Shown piece after piece: positions 1 to 9,091 of a stretch of 64,000 nucleotides of DNA. The position numbers were made by a program, and so were the translations under genes. Source of the stretch: Streptomyces sp. NRRL F-5727 (lineage in GTDB: Bacteria; Actinomycetota; Actinomycetes; Streptomycetales; Streptomycetaceae). The stretch spans positions 1 to 64,000 of the forward strand of contig NZ_JOGX01000057.1 in the NCBI RefSeq assembly GCF_000719555.1, in the 5' to 3' direction. The notes beneath the pieces were generated by a model. It made no database searches. It was not told where the DNA came from and was given only the letters and a program-made list of their open reading frames with translations. Position 1 is the first letter of the stretch. Each line of letters begins with the position of its first letter.

Positions 1-66
1 CGGGGCGACGCTGCCGGACGAGGTGGCGGCGGAGGCGGAATTTCCGGCCGGGGAGGGAGCAGCCAC

Positions 67-921
67 ATGTCCGGATCGGGTACGCGCGGATGGGGATTCA
101 CGGACGACAGGGGGGTGGAGCTGGGGGCGCCGGACACCCCGGCGCGGGTGGTCGCCTATGTGCGGGCCGGGGCGGCCCTGCTGGATCTGGGGGTGACGCC
201 GGTCGCGGTGTACGGCTCCGCGCATGACGGGCCGGAGCCGGACCCGGCGAAGGACGGCGGGCTGGCGGCGGCCGGGGTGCCCTATCTGGGGCCGGGGCGG
301 GCGCTGGACGAGGAGCGGCTGCGGGAGCTGCGCCCGGAGCTGGTGGTGGACGTCACGTACGACGGGAAGAGCCCGTACGCCGTGGACGAGGAGCCGGCCG
401 GGCGGCTGGGGGTGCCGCTGGCGGCGCTGTCGGTCGGCAACGAGCTGAGCCTGCCGGCGATCATCGGCCGCTTCCGGGCGCTGGGGGCGGCGCTCGGCGC
501 CCCGGATCCCGGGCCGGAGGGCGGGGGGCTGGCGGAGGCGGAGACGGCGGTGCGGGCGGCCGCCGTGGCGGCGGGGGCCGGCTTCGGGGTGGTGGCGCTC
601 TCCGGGGCCGGTGACGGGCAGGTGCACCTCGCGCGTCCGGGGGCCTGGCCGGAGCTGGCGCGGCTGGCCGGTCTGGGGGTCCGGCTGCTCGACCCGGGGC
701 CGGGGCCGGGCGCGAGCTGGCTGACCACCGGGTGGGAGCGGGCCCTGGAGCTCGCCCCCGCGCTGGTGCTGTACGACAGCAGGGCCCACGCGACCCGGCC
801 CGAGGGGCCGGAGCGGCTGCCGGCGGGGGCGCGGCTGGTGCCGTGGAACCCGGAGCTCCCGCCGAGCCCGGCCGCGTACGCCCGCTTCTTCCACGCGCTG
901 GCGGCGGGTCTCACCGCCTGA
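67..921 (+). CDS. ABC transporter substrate-binding protein, FepB/TroA-like, without signal peptide
   Basis: The 284-residue protein has the pattern of class III periplasmic binding proteins (helical-backbone type, used for siderophores, metals and cobalamin). It has an N-terminal PARVVAYVRAG strand/helix, a central LRPELVVDVTYDG stretch where these proteins carry the 'pDLVi' motif, and a long alpha-helical C-terminal lobe. No signal peptide, lipobox or membrane segment is visible, so either export is lost or the protein acts in the cytoplasm. A GGGAGG ribosome site lies 8-13 bases before the ATG. No permease or ATPase gene is next to it in the window; the 66 bases to its left hold no assignable gene. 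The fold is a reasonable call; the ligand is unknown. Confidence 0.6.
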   Translation: MSGSGTRGWGFTDDRGVELGAPDTPARVVAYVRAGAALLDLGVTPVAVYGSAHDGPEPDPAKDGGLAAAGVPYLGPGRALDEERLRELRPELVVDVTYDGKSPYAVDEEPAGRLGVPLAALSVGNELSLPAIIGRFRALGAALGAPDPGPEGGGLAEAETAVRAAAVAAGAGFGVVALSGAGDGQVHLARPGAWPELARLAGLGVRLLDPGPGPGASWLTTGWERALELAPALVLYDSRAHATRPEGPERLPAGARLVPWNPELPPSPAAYARFFHALAAGLTA

Positions 922-939
922 GGCCGTGCGGCCCGGCGG

Positions 940-1413
940 TCAGAGCGGGAGGCGGGAGCGGAGGGAGGTGGCGAACTCCTCGGCGCGGGCGAGCTCGGCG
1001 CGGAGGTCGGCGACGCGGGCGGTCGCGGCCTCCTCGTAGCGGCGGACGCGGGCGACCAGGGCGTCGCGTTCGGCCGGGTCGAGTTCGCCGTCCGTGCCGG
1101 GGAGGTCGGCGGCGAGGAGGTCGACCGAGGTGAGGAGTTCGCGGGTCTCGTCGAGGCCGAAGCCGAGCGGCTGCATGCGGCGGATCACCATCAGCCGGGC
1201 CACGTCGGCGTCCGTGTAGAGGGGGAAGCCGCCGGGGGAGGACGCCGAGGGGACGACGAGTCCGCAGTCCTCGTACTGGCGGATGGTGCGCAAGGGGAGT
1301 TCGGTGCGGGCGGCGACCTCGGAGATCTGCATGGGTTCGCCGGCGGCGGCGCGGGCCCCGGGCATGCGGGCCGCGGCCGTCCGCGCTCCAGTGGTGCCAG
1401 TCACTCCGGTCAC
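940..1413 (-). CDS. MerR family transcriptional regulator
   Basis: The 157-residue product has an N-terminal winged helix with the MerR hallmarks QISEVAARTELPLRTIRQYEDCGL and FPLYTDADVARLMVIRRMQPLGF, followed by a dimerisation coiled coil (about residues 100-150). There is no cysteine-rich metal-binding tail, so the ligand cannot be inferred. I chose GTG 1413 because AGGAGG sits 7 bases upstream; the frame is open to 1485, and an internal ATG at the QISEV segment is a second possible start. The roughly 25 residues before the helix-turn-helix are low-complexity. It converges on the substrate-binding protein gene, 19 bases apart. Confidence 0.8.
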   Translation of the reverse strand: MTGVTGTTGARTAAARMPGARAAAGEPMQISEVAARTELPLRTIRQYEDCGLVVPSASSPGGFPLYTDADVARLMVIRRMQPLGFGLDETRELLTSVDLLAADLPGTDGELDPAERDALVARVRRYEEAATARVADLRAELARAEEFATSLRSRLPL

Positions 1414-1522
1414 GACAGGTCCTCCTCGTACGGCTCCGCTGTGAACCAACCTCCGTGCATTACATCCGATTCGTCCTAATTTCATGCGCTATGACGGTCG
1501 GAAACGCGGGGAGAGCCAGCCG

Positions 1523-1960
1523 TCAGGGCCAGACGAGGCAGTACGGCTGGTGGCCGGCCTCGTGGAGGCGTACGGAGAAGTCCTGCCACTCGTGGAGCAG
1601 CTGGTAGACGTCGAAGGCGTCGCGCGGGCCGCCGCGGTCGGGGACGGTGGACCAGATGAACGCGGCCGCGCCGACCGACTCCTCGCCGATCGCGCGCAGC
1701 GGGTCGACCACGGTCGTGGGGAGCTTCACCACGGCGTAGTCGGGGTGCAGGACGACCAGCTCCAGCGGGGGGACCTTGTGCAGCGGCAGGCCCTGGATGC
1801 CGGTGAGGACCATCGCCGCTATCGTCTCCGGCTTGATCTTGGAGAACATGCCGCCCATGCCCAGCTCGTCGCCGCCGAGCTCCTCCGGGCGCATCGAGAT
1901 CGGGACGCGGGCCGCCGTGGCGCCGTCGGGCGCGCCGAAGTACTTGTACGTCACCGCCAA
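1523..1960 (-). CDS. Conserved hypothetical protein of Streptomyces
   Basis: I cannot assign a function. The product is about 145 residues, soluble, with no signal peptide or membrane segment. It begins AVTYKYFGAPDGATAARVPISMRP and ends with an aromatic-rich LHEWQDFSVRLHEAGHQPYCLVWP. The sequence is even and well conserved-looking, as in a real single-domain protein. I place the start at TTG 1960 because GGAGG lies 7 bases upstream; GTG 1954 is the alternative, and the open frame upstream to 2122 is Arg/Pro-rich and probably not translated. The gene stands alone, transcribed toward the MerR gene. Confidence 0.6.
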   Translation of the reverse strand: MAVTYKYFGAPDGATAARVPISMRPEELGGDELGMGGMFSKIKPETIAAMVLTGIQGLPLHKVPPLELVVLHPDYAVVKLPTTVVDPLRAIGEESVGAAAFIWSTVPDRGGPRDAFDVYQLLHEWQDFSVRLHEAGHQPYCLVWP

Positions 1961-2389
1961 GCTGCGGCCTCCGAGGGGCGGATCCGCCGGGGGCTGCTCG
2001 GGGGATGCCCGGTGCTCCGGCGCGGTCGGATCCTCGGCCCGCCGCCGCCGGTGCCTCCCCCGCCGGACAGGCTCCGGACCCAGGTCGTCCGTCCCCTCGC
2101 CCGGTCCGCCACCGCGATGCATATCTCCACCCGACTGCTTTTTCTCGGCAACACGACCCCGCCGCGCAACCCGATCATCGTGTCAGTGACCTCCCCCGCG
2201 TTCCTGCGGTGAAACACCTGTCCGCAAGAATCGCCGCGGCCTCTGACACCATGGATCGCGTGAGCCAACCCCATGAGGTCCCTGCCGCCACAGTTTCGCA
2301 GACGCGGAGGCAGGCCGCCCCGGCGTGACGCACAGGGTGCCCACACCGTCCCTCCGTACCAGACGTCGTACTCGCAGGTCAGGATCACT
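1961..2389. other. Gene-free interval between a divergent pair
   Basis: These 429 bases separate the leftward hypothetical gene from rightward hemL and should hold both promoters. Open frames cross it on both strands, but all give Arg/Pro/Ser-rich shadows. A less GC-rich patch lies at about 2110-2240. I could not recognise a convincing -35/-10 pair, riboswitch or operator here. Confidence 0.4.
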
Positions 2390-3697
2390 GTGTCGTATTC
2401 ATACGAAGCCCCAGTCTCACAGACGCTTTTCGACCGCGCTTCCCTTGTGACGCCCGGCGGCGTGAACTCACCGGTGCGAGCCTTCCGGGCTGTGGGCGGT
2501 ACGCCCCGGTTCATGGTGTCCGGCACCGGTCCGTACCTCACGGATGCGGACGGTCGCGAGTACGTCGACCTCGTCTGCTCGTGGGGACCGATGATTCTCG
2601 GCCACGCGCACCCCGAGGTGACCGCCGCCGTGCAGGCCGCCGTGGCCCGCGGCACCTCCTTCGGCACGCCCGGCGAGGGCGAGGTGGCGCTCGCCGAGGA
2701 GATCGTGGCCCGCGTCGAGCCGGTCGAGCAGGTGCGCCTGGTCTCCTCCGGCACCGAGGCGACGATGTCGGCGATCCGGCTCGCCCGCGGGTTCACCGGG
2801 CGCGCGAAGGTCGTCAAGTTCGCCGGCTGCTACCACGGGCACGTGGACGCGCTGCTCGCCGCCGCCGGCTCCGGCGTTGCCACCCTCGGCCTGCCCGACA
2901 CGCCCGGCGTGACGGGCGCGCAGGCCGGTGACACGATCGTGCTGCCGTACAACGACCTGGAGGCCGTGCGGGCCGCGTTCGCCGCGCACCCGGGCGAGAT
3001 CGCCTGTGTGATCACCGAGGCGTCGCCGGGCAACATGGGCGTCGTCCCGCCGCTGCCGGGCTTCAACCAGGGGCTCGCGGACCTGTGCCGGGAGAACGGC
3101 GCGCTGTACATCTCGGACGAGGTCATGACCGGCTTCCGGACGAGCCGCGCCGGCTGGTACGGCGTGGACGGCGTCCGGCCCGACCTGCTGACCTTCGGCA
3201 AGGTCATGGGCGGCGGCTTCCCGGCCGCGGCCTTCGGCGGCCGCGCCGACGTCATGGGCCACCTCGCCCCGGCCGGCCCGGTCTACCAGGCGGGCACCCT
3301 CTCCGGTAACCCGATCGCCACCGCCGCCGGGCTCGCGCAGCTGCGGCTGCTGGACGACGCCGCGTACGCGAAGGTGAACGCGGTCTCGAAGGAGATCCAG
3401 GGGCTCGTCGCGGACGCCCTGACGAAGGAGGGCGTGGCGCACCGGCTGCAGACCGCGTCCAACATGTTCTCGGTCTTCTTCACCGCCGACGAGGTGCGGA
3501 ACTACGACGAGGCGAAGAAGCAGGAGGCGTTCCGCTTCAACGCCTTCTTCCACTCAATGCTCGCGGACGGCGTCTACCTGCCGCCGTCGGCCTTCGAGTC
3601 GTGGTTCGTCTCGGCCGCCCACGACGAGCGCGCGGTCGAGCGCGTCGCCGCCGCGCTGCCCGCCGCCGCCCGCGCCGCCGCGGAGGCCACGGCATGA
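2390..3697 (+). CDS. hemL: Glutamate-1-semialdehyde 2,1-aminomutase
   Basis: This PLP enzyme converts glutamate-1-semialdehyde to 5-aminolevulinate, the second step of C5-pathway tetrapyrrole synthesis in the cytoplasm. The 435-residue length matches the family. Visible motifs are [11 protein letters not shown] near the N-terminus, [15 protein letters not shown] (PLP phosphate binding, residues 119-133), SDEVMTGFR with Asp243, and [18 protein letters not shown] with the Schiff-base Lys271. I chose GTG 2390, with AGGA 6 bases upstream; an earlier in-frame start at 2273 would add a 39-residue Arg-rich extension. It overlaps the following phosphatase gene by ATGA, so the two are probably translationally coupled. 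Confidence 0.95.
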   Translation: MSYSYEAPVSQTLFDRASLVTPGGVNSPVRAFRAVGGTPRFMVSGTGPYLTDADGREYVDLVCSWGPMILGHAHPEVTAAVQAAVARGTSFGTPGEGEVALAEEIVARVEPVEQVRLVSSGTEATMSAIRLARGFTGRAKVVKFAGCYHGHVDALLAAAGSGVATLGLPDTPGVTGAQAGDTIVLPYNDLEAVRAAFAAHPGEIACVITEASPGNMGVVPPLPGFNQGLADLCRENGALYISDEVMTGFRTSRAGWYGVDGVRPDLLTFGKVMGGGFPAAAFGGRADVMGHLAPAGPVYQAGTLSGNPIATAAGLAQLRLLDDAAYAKVNAVSKEIQGLVADALTKEGVAHRLQTASNMFSVFFTADEVRNYDEAKKQEAFRFNAFFHSMLADGVYLPPSAFESWFVSAAHDERAVERVAAALPAAARAAAEATA

Positions 3698-4389
3698 GCG
3701 ACGGGACGAAGAACCCCGAGGACATCACCGTCGTCCACCTGATGCGCCACGGCGAGGTGCACAACCCGGACGGCGTGCTGTACGGGCGCCGCCCCGGCTA
3801 CCACCTGTCCGAGCTGGGCCGGCAGATGGCGGACCGGGTGGCCGAGTCGCTGGCCGGGCGGGACGTCACGTACGTCGTCGCCTCCCCGCTGGAGCGGGCG
3901 CAGGAGACGGCCACGCCGATCGCCAAGTCGCACGGGCTCGACCTGGCCACCGACCCGCGGCTGATCGAGGCGGCGAACGTCTTCGAGGGCAAGACCTTCG
4001 GCGTCGGCGACGGGGCGCTGCGCCGCCCGGCGAACTGGAAGCACCTCACCAACCCGTTCCAGCCGTCCTGGGGCGAGCCGTACATCGAGCAGGTCGTCCG
4101 GATGATGGCGGCGCTGGACGCGGCGAAGGACGCGGCGCGCGGCCACGAGGCGGTGCTGGTCAGCCACCAGCTGCCGATCTGGATCGTCCGGTCCTTCGTG
4201 GAGCGGCGCCGGCTGTGGCACGACCCGCGGCGCCGGCAGTGCACGCTGGCCTCGCTGACCTCGTTCACGTACAAGGGCGACCGGATCGTCTCGGTCGGGT
4301 ACAGCGAGCCGGCGATCGACCTGGTGCCGGTGCACCTGCGGGCCGGTGCCAAGCCGGTGAAGGGGAAGCAGAAGGCGTTCGGGGCGTAG
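3694..4389 (+). CDS. Histidine phosphatase family protein (phosphoglycerate mutase-like)
   Basis: The 231-residue protein carries the phosphohistidine signature [12 protein letters not shown] near residue 16, the [10 protein letters not shown] arginine motif and the second catalytic histidine in [10 protein letters not shown]. It is a cytoplasmic phosphatase or mutase of unknown substrate. Its start codon overlaps the hemL stop (ATGA), and a strong hairpin follows its stop, so hemL and this gene form a two-gene operon. A role in haem metabolism is suggested only by this coupling. Confidence 0.88.
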   Translation: MSDGTKNPEDITVVHLMRHGEVHNPDGVLYGRRPGYHLSELGRQMADRVAESLAGRDVTYVVASPLERAQETATPIAKSHGLDLATDPRLIEAANVFEGKTFGVGDGALRRPANWKHLTNPFQPSWGEPYIEQVVRMMAALDAAKDAARGHEAVLVSHQLPIWIVRSFVERRRLWHDPRRRQCTLASLTSFTYKGDRIVSVGYSEPAIDLVPVHLRAGAKPVKGKQKAFGA

Positions 4390-4440
4390 TTCCCCCGCCC
4401 GTCCGCACCCTGGACAGGGCGCGCTTGACGGGACATTGTC

Positions 4441-4476
4441 AGGGCGGTCGGAGAGAGGTTCCTCTCCGGCCGCCCT
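4441..4476 (+). terminator. Rho-independent-type terminator after the hemL operon
   Basis: Arms AGGGCGGTCGGAGAG and CTCTCCGGCCGCCCT pair with one G-T mismatch over 15 positions, with a short loop between them, followed by GAAACTTTTG. It lies 52 bases after the phosphatase stop. Confidence 0.85.
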
Positions 4477-4581
4477 GAAACTTTTGTGCGAGTGACCGGA
4501 ACCTCCGTGTTCCTCCCCGCATCTCACTCATTGTCGGTTTGGATGATGTTTCGGTCATACAACAGCGCGAATGGGGATGAC

Positions 4582-5841
4582 ATGCGCGGGATCAGTCGAA
4601 GGGGTCTTCTCGGGGCGGGCGTCGGAGCGGCGGCGGCGCTCGGGATCGCCGGCTGCAGTGATGACAAGGGGCAGGGCGGTACGGGCAGTTCCGGACCGGA
4701 CAAGGGGGGTTCCCCCTCGGCCGGCGGCGACGCCACCACGCCCGCCCCGACCAAGGACGACGTCCGTCTCATCGGCGACGGTTCCACCGCGGACACCGGC
4801 AAGCAGCCGCACCAGCCCGACACCCCCGTCCCGCTCGAACCCGGCCAGACCCCGCCGCAGTTCGTCGTCTTCTCCTGGGACGGCGCCGGCGAGGTCGGCA
4901 ACGGCCTCTTCCCCCGCTTCCTCGAACTGGCCCGCAACCACGACGCGGCCATGACCTTCTTCCTCTCCGGCATCTACCTGCTGCCCGAGTCGAAGAAGAA
5001 CCTCTACCGCCCGCCGAACAACCCCGTCGGCGCCTCCGACATCGGCTACCTCACCGACGCGCACATCAAGGACACCCTGAAGTACGTCCGCGAGGCATGG
5101 CTCGACGGGCACGAGATCGGCACCCACTTCAACGGGCACTTCTGCGGCGGCTCCGGCTCCGTCGGGAACTGGACCCCCGCCCAGTGGCAGAACGAGATCG
5201 ACCAGGCGACGAAGTTCGTCACCGAGTGGAAGACCAACAGCGGCTGGACCGACCTCGACCCGCTGCCCTTCGACTACTCCAAGGAGCTCGTCGGCGGCCG
5301 CACCCCCTGCCTCCTCGGCCAGGACAACCTGCTCCCCACCGCCAAGCGCCTCGGCTGGCGCTACGACGCCAGCTCGCCCGGCGGCCGCCAGACCTGGCCC
5401 GTCAAGCGCAAGGGCATCTGGGACTTCCCGCTCCAGGCCGTGCCCTTCCCCGGGCACTCCTTCGAGGTCCTGTCCATGGACTACAACATGCTCGCCAACC
5501 AGTCGAAGAACTCGACCAAGGGCATGCCCTCCCGCTATCCCGGCTGGCGCAAGCAGGCCACCGACGCACTGGTCGGCGGCTTCACGCGCGCGTACGAGAC
5601 GAACCGCGCCCCCTTCTTCGTCGGCAACCACTTCGAGCAGTGGAACGGCGGCATCTACATGGACGCCGTCGAGGACGCGCTCAAGGCGATGGCCGGGAAG
5701 AAGGACGTCCGGCTGGTGTCGTTCCGCCAGTTCACCGACTGGATGGACGTCCAGGACCCCCGTATCCTCGACCGCCTCCGCGGCCTCGACGTCGGCCAGA
5801 AGCCAGCCGGCGGCTGGAACGCCTACCTCAAGGCCGCCTGA
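4582..5841 (+). CDS. Tat-exported lipoprotein of the polysaccharide deacetylase family
   Basis: The 419-residue protein starts with a twin-arginine signal (ISRRGLLGAG) ending in a lipobox-like LGIAGC, so it should be exported folded and lipid-anchored. A Gly/Ser/Asp-rich linker follows, then a NodB-like barrel: FSWDGAGE takes the place of the usual TFDDG, and EIGTHFNGHFCG matches the metal-binding HxxxH block. It probably acts on cell-wall or extracellular polysaccharide; the first motif departs from active deacetylases, so activity is uncertain. I chose ATG 4582 because it places the signal peptide at the N-terminus; the frame is open to 4486. It is monocistronic, after the 4441 terminator. 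Confidence 0.8.
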   Translation: MRGISRRGLLGAGVGAAAALGIAGCSDDKGQGGTGSSGPDKGGSPSAGGDATTPAPTKDDVRLIGDGSTADTGKQPHQPDTPVPLEPGQTPPQFVVFSWDGAGEVGNGLFPRFLELARNHDAAMTFFLSGIYLLPESKKNLYRPPNNPVGASDIGYLTDAHIKDTLKYVREAWLDGHEIGTHFNGHFCGGSGSVGNWTPAQWQNEIDQATKFVTEWKTNSGWTDLDPLPFDYSKELVGGRTPCLLGQDNLLPTAKRLGWRYDASSPGGRQTWPVKRKGIWDFPLQAVPFPGHSFEVLSMDYNMLANQSKNSTKGMPSRYPGWRKQATDALVGGFTRAYETNRAPFFVGNHFEQWNGGIYMDAVEDALKAMAGKKDVRLVSFRQFTDWMDVQDPRILDRLRGLDVGQKPAGGWNAYLKAA

Positions 5842-5974
5842 GCCGGCGGACCGGGCGGCCGGGCCGGCGCGAACCCCCTGGGGCGAAAGCCGCTTAGCCG
5901 ATCTTGACAAGGGGCGTTCCGGGCACGTAGGGGGGTGCCCAAGATCCCCCAAACGCCCATGCGAAACTTTTCAC

Positions 5975-6589
5975 ATGAGCCTTAGCCGTGGCCTCCACCG
6001 TGCCCCCCGACGCGCCCTCGTCGCCGTCGGCGTGCTGTCCGCCGCCCTCGCGCTCTCCGCCTGCGGCGGCGACGGCAACGGCACCTCCGGCGGCGGGAAC
6101 ACCAACTACGTCACCAGCAAGGGCGGCATCTCCACCGTCCCCAAGGGCGAGCGCGCCGACATCAACACGATCGCCGGCGAGACGCTGGACGGCGAGAAGC
6201 TCGACGTCGCCGACCTCAAGGGCAAGGTCGTCGTCCTCAACGCCTGGGGCTCCTGGTGCGGCCCCTGCCGCGCCGAGGCGTCCCACTTCACCAAGGTCGC
6301 CAACGACCTGAAGGACGAGGACGTCGCCTTCGTCGGCCTCAACACCCGCGACGCCAACAAGCAGCAGGCGCTCGCCTTCGAGGCCGACTACAAGGTCCCG
6401 TACCCGAGCCTCTACGACCCCAAGGGCAAGCTCATCCTCTTCGGCTTCCCCAAGGGCACCCTCAGCCTCCAGGGCATCCCCTCCACCGTCGTCCTCGACA
6501 AGGAGGGCAAGATCGCCGCCCGCTCGCTGATGGCCGTCGACGAGACCAGGCTGCGGTCCATGATCGACCCGCTCCTCAAGGAGAAGTGA
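5975..6589 (+). CDS. TlpA/ResA-like thiol-disulfide reductase lipoprotein
   Basis: The 204-residue protein has a basic N-terminus, a hydrophobic segment and the lipobox LSAC (Cys30), then a Ser/Gly linker and a thioredoxin fold with WGSWCGPCRAE (Cys95, Cys98). It should sit outside the membrane and reduce the haem-binding cysteines of apocytochrome c or similar substrates, receiving electrons from the CcdA protein encoded next. The intergenic gap to ccdA is 6 bases. The four consecutive genes (this, ccdA, resB, ccsB) form a complete System II cytochrome c maturation operon. Confidence 0.92.
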   Translation: MSLSRGLHRAPRRALVAVGVLSAALALSACGGDGNGTSGGGNTNYVTSKGGISTVPKGERADINTIAGETLDGEKLDVADLKGKVVVLNAWGSWCGPCRAEASHFTKVANDLKDEDVAFVGLNTRDANKQQALAFEADYKVPYPSLYDPKGKLILFGFPKGTLSLQGIPSTVVLDKEGKIAARSLMAVDETRLRSMIDPLLKEK

Positions 6590-6595
6590 CAGCCG

Positions 6596-7333
6596 GTGAA
6601 CGAGACCGTCACCAGCGGAGCCCTCCTCCTCGCCGTCCCCATCGCCCTCCTGGCCGGCCTGGTCTCCTTCTTCTCCCCCTGCGTGCTCCCGCTCGTCCCC
6701 GGCTACCTGAGCTACGTCACCGGCGTCTCCGGCACCGACCTCGCCGACCAGCGCCGCGGGCGGATGGCCGCCGGGGCCCTCCTCTTCGTCGCCGGCTTCA
6801 CCGCCGTCTTCGTCTCGGGCGGCGCCCTCTTCGGCGAGTTCGGCCGCACGCTCCTGGCGTACAGCGAGACGCTCGGCACCGTCCTCGGCGTCCTCATGAT
6901 CCTCATGGGGCTCTTCTTCGCCGGCCTGATGCCCTGGTTCACCCAGCGCGAGTTCCGCTTCCACCGGAAACCCGCCGCCGGCCTCCTCGGCGCGCCCGTC
7001 CTCGGCGCGCTCTTCGGCGTCGGCTGGACGCCGTGCATCGGCCCGACGCTCGCCTCGGTCAACGCGCTCGCCCTCGAACAGGCCAGCGCCGGACGCGGGG
7101 CCATACTGGCCCTCGCGTACTGCCTCGGCCTCGGCGTCCCGTTCATCCTCGCCGCCGTCGCCTTCCGCAAGGCCCTCGGCGCCTTCGGCTGGGTCAAGAA
7201 GCACTACGTGTGGGTGATGAGGATCGGCGGCGGCATGATGATCGTCACCGGCCTCCTCCTCCTGACAGGCGTCTGGGACAGCATGGTCTCCACGATGCAG
7301 GGCTGGGCCGGCGGTTTCACGGTGGGAATCTGA
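6596..7333 (+). CDS. ccdA: Cytochrome c biogenesis transmembrane protein CcdA
   Basis: The 245-residue membrane protein has six hydrophobic segments and the paired reactive cysteines of the DsbD/CcdA family: FFSPCVLPLVPGY in the first helix and GWTPCIGPTLA in the fourth. It moves reducing equivalents across the membrane to the thioredoxin-like lipoprotein encoded upstream. The GTG start lies 6 bases after the previous stop; the next gene begins 3 bases after this one ends. Confidence 0.93.
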   Translation: MNETVTSGALLLAVPIALLAGLVSFFSPCVLPLVPGYLSYVTGVSGTDLADQRRGRMAAGALLFVAGFTAVFVSGGALFGEFGRTLLAYSETLGTVLGVLMILMGLFFAGLMPWFTQREFRFHRKPAAGLLGAPVLGALFGVGWTPCIGPTLASVNALALEQASAGRGAILALAYCLGLGVPFILAAVAFRKALGAFGWVKKHYVWVMRIGGGMMIVTGLLLLTGVWDSMVSTMQGWAGGFTVGI

Positions 7334-7336
7334 TCC

Positions 7337-9091
7337 ATGAGCACGACAGACACGACCGACACGACCGATGCGGCGGAGCCGACCGACGTGACCGACACGA
7401 ACGGGGCGGCCGGTGACGAGGCCGCGGGCGCGGACCTCTCCACCGCGCCCCAGGAGGAGACCACCGGCGGCCCCACCCTCGGGGTCGTCGGCTGGATCCG
7501 CTGGTTCTGGCGCCAGCTCACCTCCATGCGCGTGGCGCTGATCCTGCTCTTCCTGCTCTCCCTCGGCGCCGTCCCCGGCTCCCTCATCCCGCAGACCAGC
7601 GCGGACGAGCTGAAGGTCGCCGAGTTCAAGAAGGCGCACGAGACCCTCACGCCGCTGTACGAGAAGCTCCAGCTCTTCGACGTCTACAGCTCGGTGTGGT
7701 TCTCCGCGATCTACATCCTGCTCTTCGTCTCCCTCATCGGCTGCATCGTCCCGCGCACCTGGCAGTTCGTCGGCCAGCTCCGCGGCCTGCCGCCGGGCGC
7801 CCCCAAGCGGCTCACCCGCCTCCCCGCCTACACGACCTGGCGCACCGAGGCCGACCCGGAGGAGGTCCGCGCGGCCGCGCTCGCCGTCCTCAAGGGCCGC
7901 CGCTTCCGCGCCCGCGCGGCCGGGGACGCCGTCGCCGCCGAGAAGGGCTACCTGCGCGAGGCCGGCAACCTGCTCTTCCACCTCGCGCTCATCGTGATGC
8001 TGACCGCCTTCGCCTGGGGCCAGCTGTTCAAGTCCGAGGGCGGCAAGCTGGTCGTCGAGGGCGACGGCTTCTCCAACACGCTCACCCAGTACGACGACTT
8101 CAAGTCCGGCTCCCAGTTCGGCGTCGACGAGCTGGAACCGTTCAGCTTCACCCTGGACAGCTTCACCGGTACGTACGAGAAGAGCGGCCCGCAGCGCGGC
8201 ACCCCCCGCACCTTCGAGGCGGCCGTCAGCTACACCGAGGCCGACGGCAAGGACAAGAAGGCGGTCATCCGGGTCAACGAGCCGCTGGAGATCGGCGACT
8301 CCAAGGTCTACCTGATCGCCCACGGCTACGCCCCCGTCGTCACCGTCAAGGACGGCAAGGGCAAGACCGTCTTCCACGGCGCCGTCCCGCTGCTGCCGAT
8401 CGACAACAACATCACCTCCACCGGCGCGATCAAGGTGATGGACGGCTACCGGAACAAGAAGGGCGAGAAGGAGCAGCTCGGCTTCAAGGCGTTCTTCGTG
8501 CCGACCTTCGCGGGCGCCGGTCAGGGCAGCATGTTCTCCCAGTTCCCCGCGCTCGACTTCCCCGTGATGGCCCTCACCGGCTACTACGGCAGCCTGCGCG
8601 TCGACTCCGGCCTGCCGCAGAACGTGTACCAGCTCGACACCTCCAAGATGACCCAGTTCAAGGTCGACGGAGGCACCGGGGTCGCCCAGCGGCTGGTGCC
8701 CGGCGAGACGATGACCCTGCCCGACGGCGCCGGCTCGATCACCTTCGAGAAGGACGTCAAGGAGTGGGCGTCCTTCCAGATCTCGCAGCAGCCGGGCAAC
8801 GGCCTCGCCCTCACCGGCGCGGTCGCCGCGATCGCCGGACTCACCGGCTCGCTCTTCATCCAGCGGCGCCGGATCTGGGTCCGCGCCGTCCGCGGCGAGG
8901 ACGGCACGACCGTCGTCGAGATGGCGGGCCTCGGCCGCAGCGAGTCCGCCAAGCTGCCCGAGGAGCTCGCCGACCTCGCGGTCGTGCTCACCGACCAGGC
9001 GCCCCCGGCGCCCGAACCCGCCGAGCCGGAATCCGCAGATCCGGAACCCGCCGAAGCCGAAGCAGACGCATCAGAAGGGGCCGAGAAGTGA
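7337..9091 (+). CDS. resB: Cytochrome c biogenesis protein ResB
   Basis: The 584-residue protein has a Thr/Asp-rich cytoplasmic N-terminus, three membrane segments in the first 240 residues (around VALILLFLLSLGAVPGSLIPQ, AIYILLFVSLIGCIVPR and LLFHLALIVMLTAFAWG), a large extracytoplasmic domain and a final helix before a Glu/Pro-rich tail. The order and the PGSLIPQ motif fit ResB/Ccs1, which with CcsB forms the System II haem lyase. It overlaps ccsB by GTGA. Confidence 0.93.
   Translation: MSTTDTTDTTDAAEPTDVTDTNGAAGDEAAGADLSTAPQEETTGGPTLGVVGWIRWFWRQLTSMRVALILLFLLSLGAVPGSLIPQTSADELKVAEFKKAHETLTPLYEKLQLFDVYSSVWFSAIYILLFVSLIGCIVPRTWQFVGQLRGLPPGAPKRLTRLPAYTTWRTEADPEEVRAAALAVLKGRRFRARAAGDAVAAEKGYLREAGNLLFHLALIVMLTAFAWGQLFKSEGGKLVVEGDGFSNTLTQYDDFKSGSQFGVDELEPFSFTLDSFTGTYEKSGPQRGTPRTFEAAVSYTEADGKDKKAVIRVNEPLEIGDSKVYLIAHGYAPVVTVKDGKGKTVFHGAVPLLPIDNNITSTGAIKVMDGYRNKKGEKEQLGFKAFFVPTFAGAGQGSMFSQFPALDFPVMALTGYYGSLRVDSGLPQNVYQLDTSKMTQFKVDGGTGVAQRLVPGETMTLPDGAGSITFEKDVKEWASFQISQQPGNGLALTGAVAAIAGLTGSLFIQRRRIWVRAVRGEDGTTVVEMAGLGRSESAKLPEELADLAVVLTDQAPPAPEPAEPESADPEPAEAEADASEGAEK

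Noticed and set aside
1..66. Possible end of a gene at the left edge
   Set aside because: No stop codon in a frame with convincing protein character appears before ATG 67, so I could not support a feature.
5894..8377. Long open frame on the minus strand across the cytochrome c maturation genes
   Set aside because: It is a shadow of real plus-strand genes with clear motifs; its translation is Gly/Ala/Glu/Asp-rich repetition without domains.
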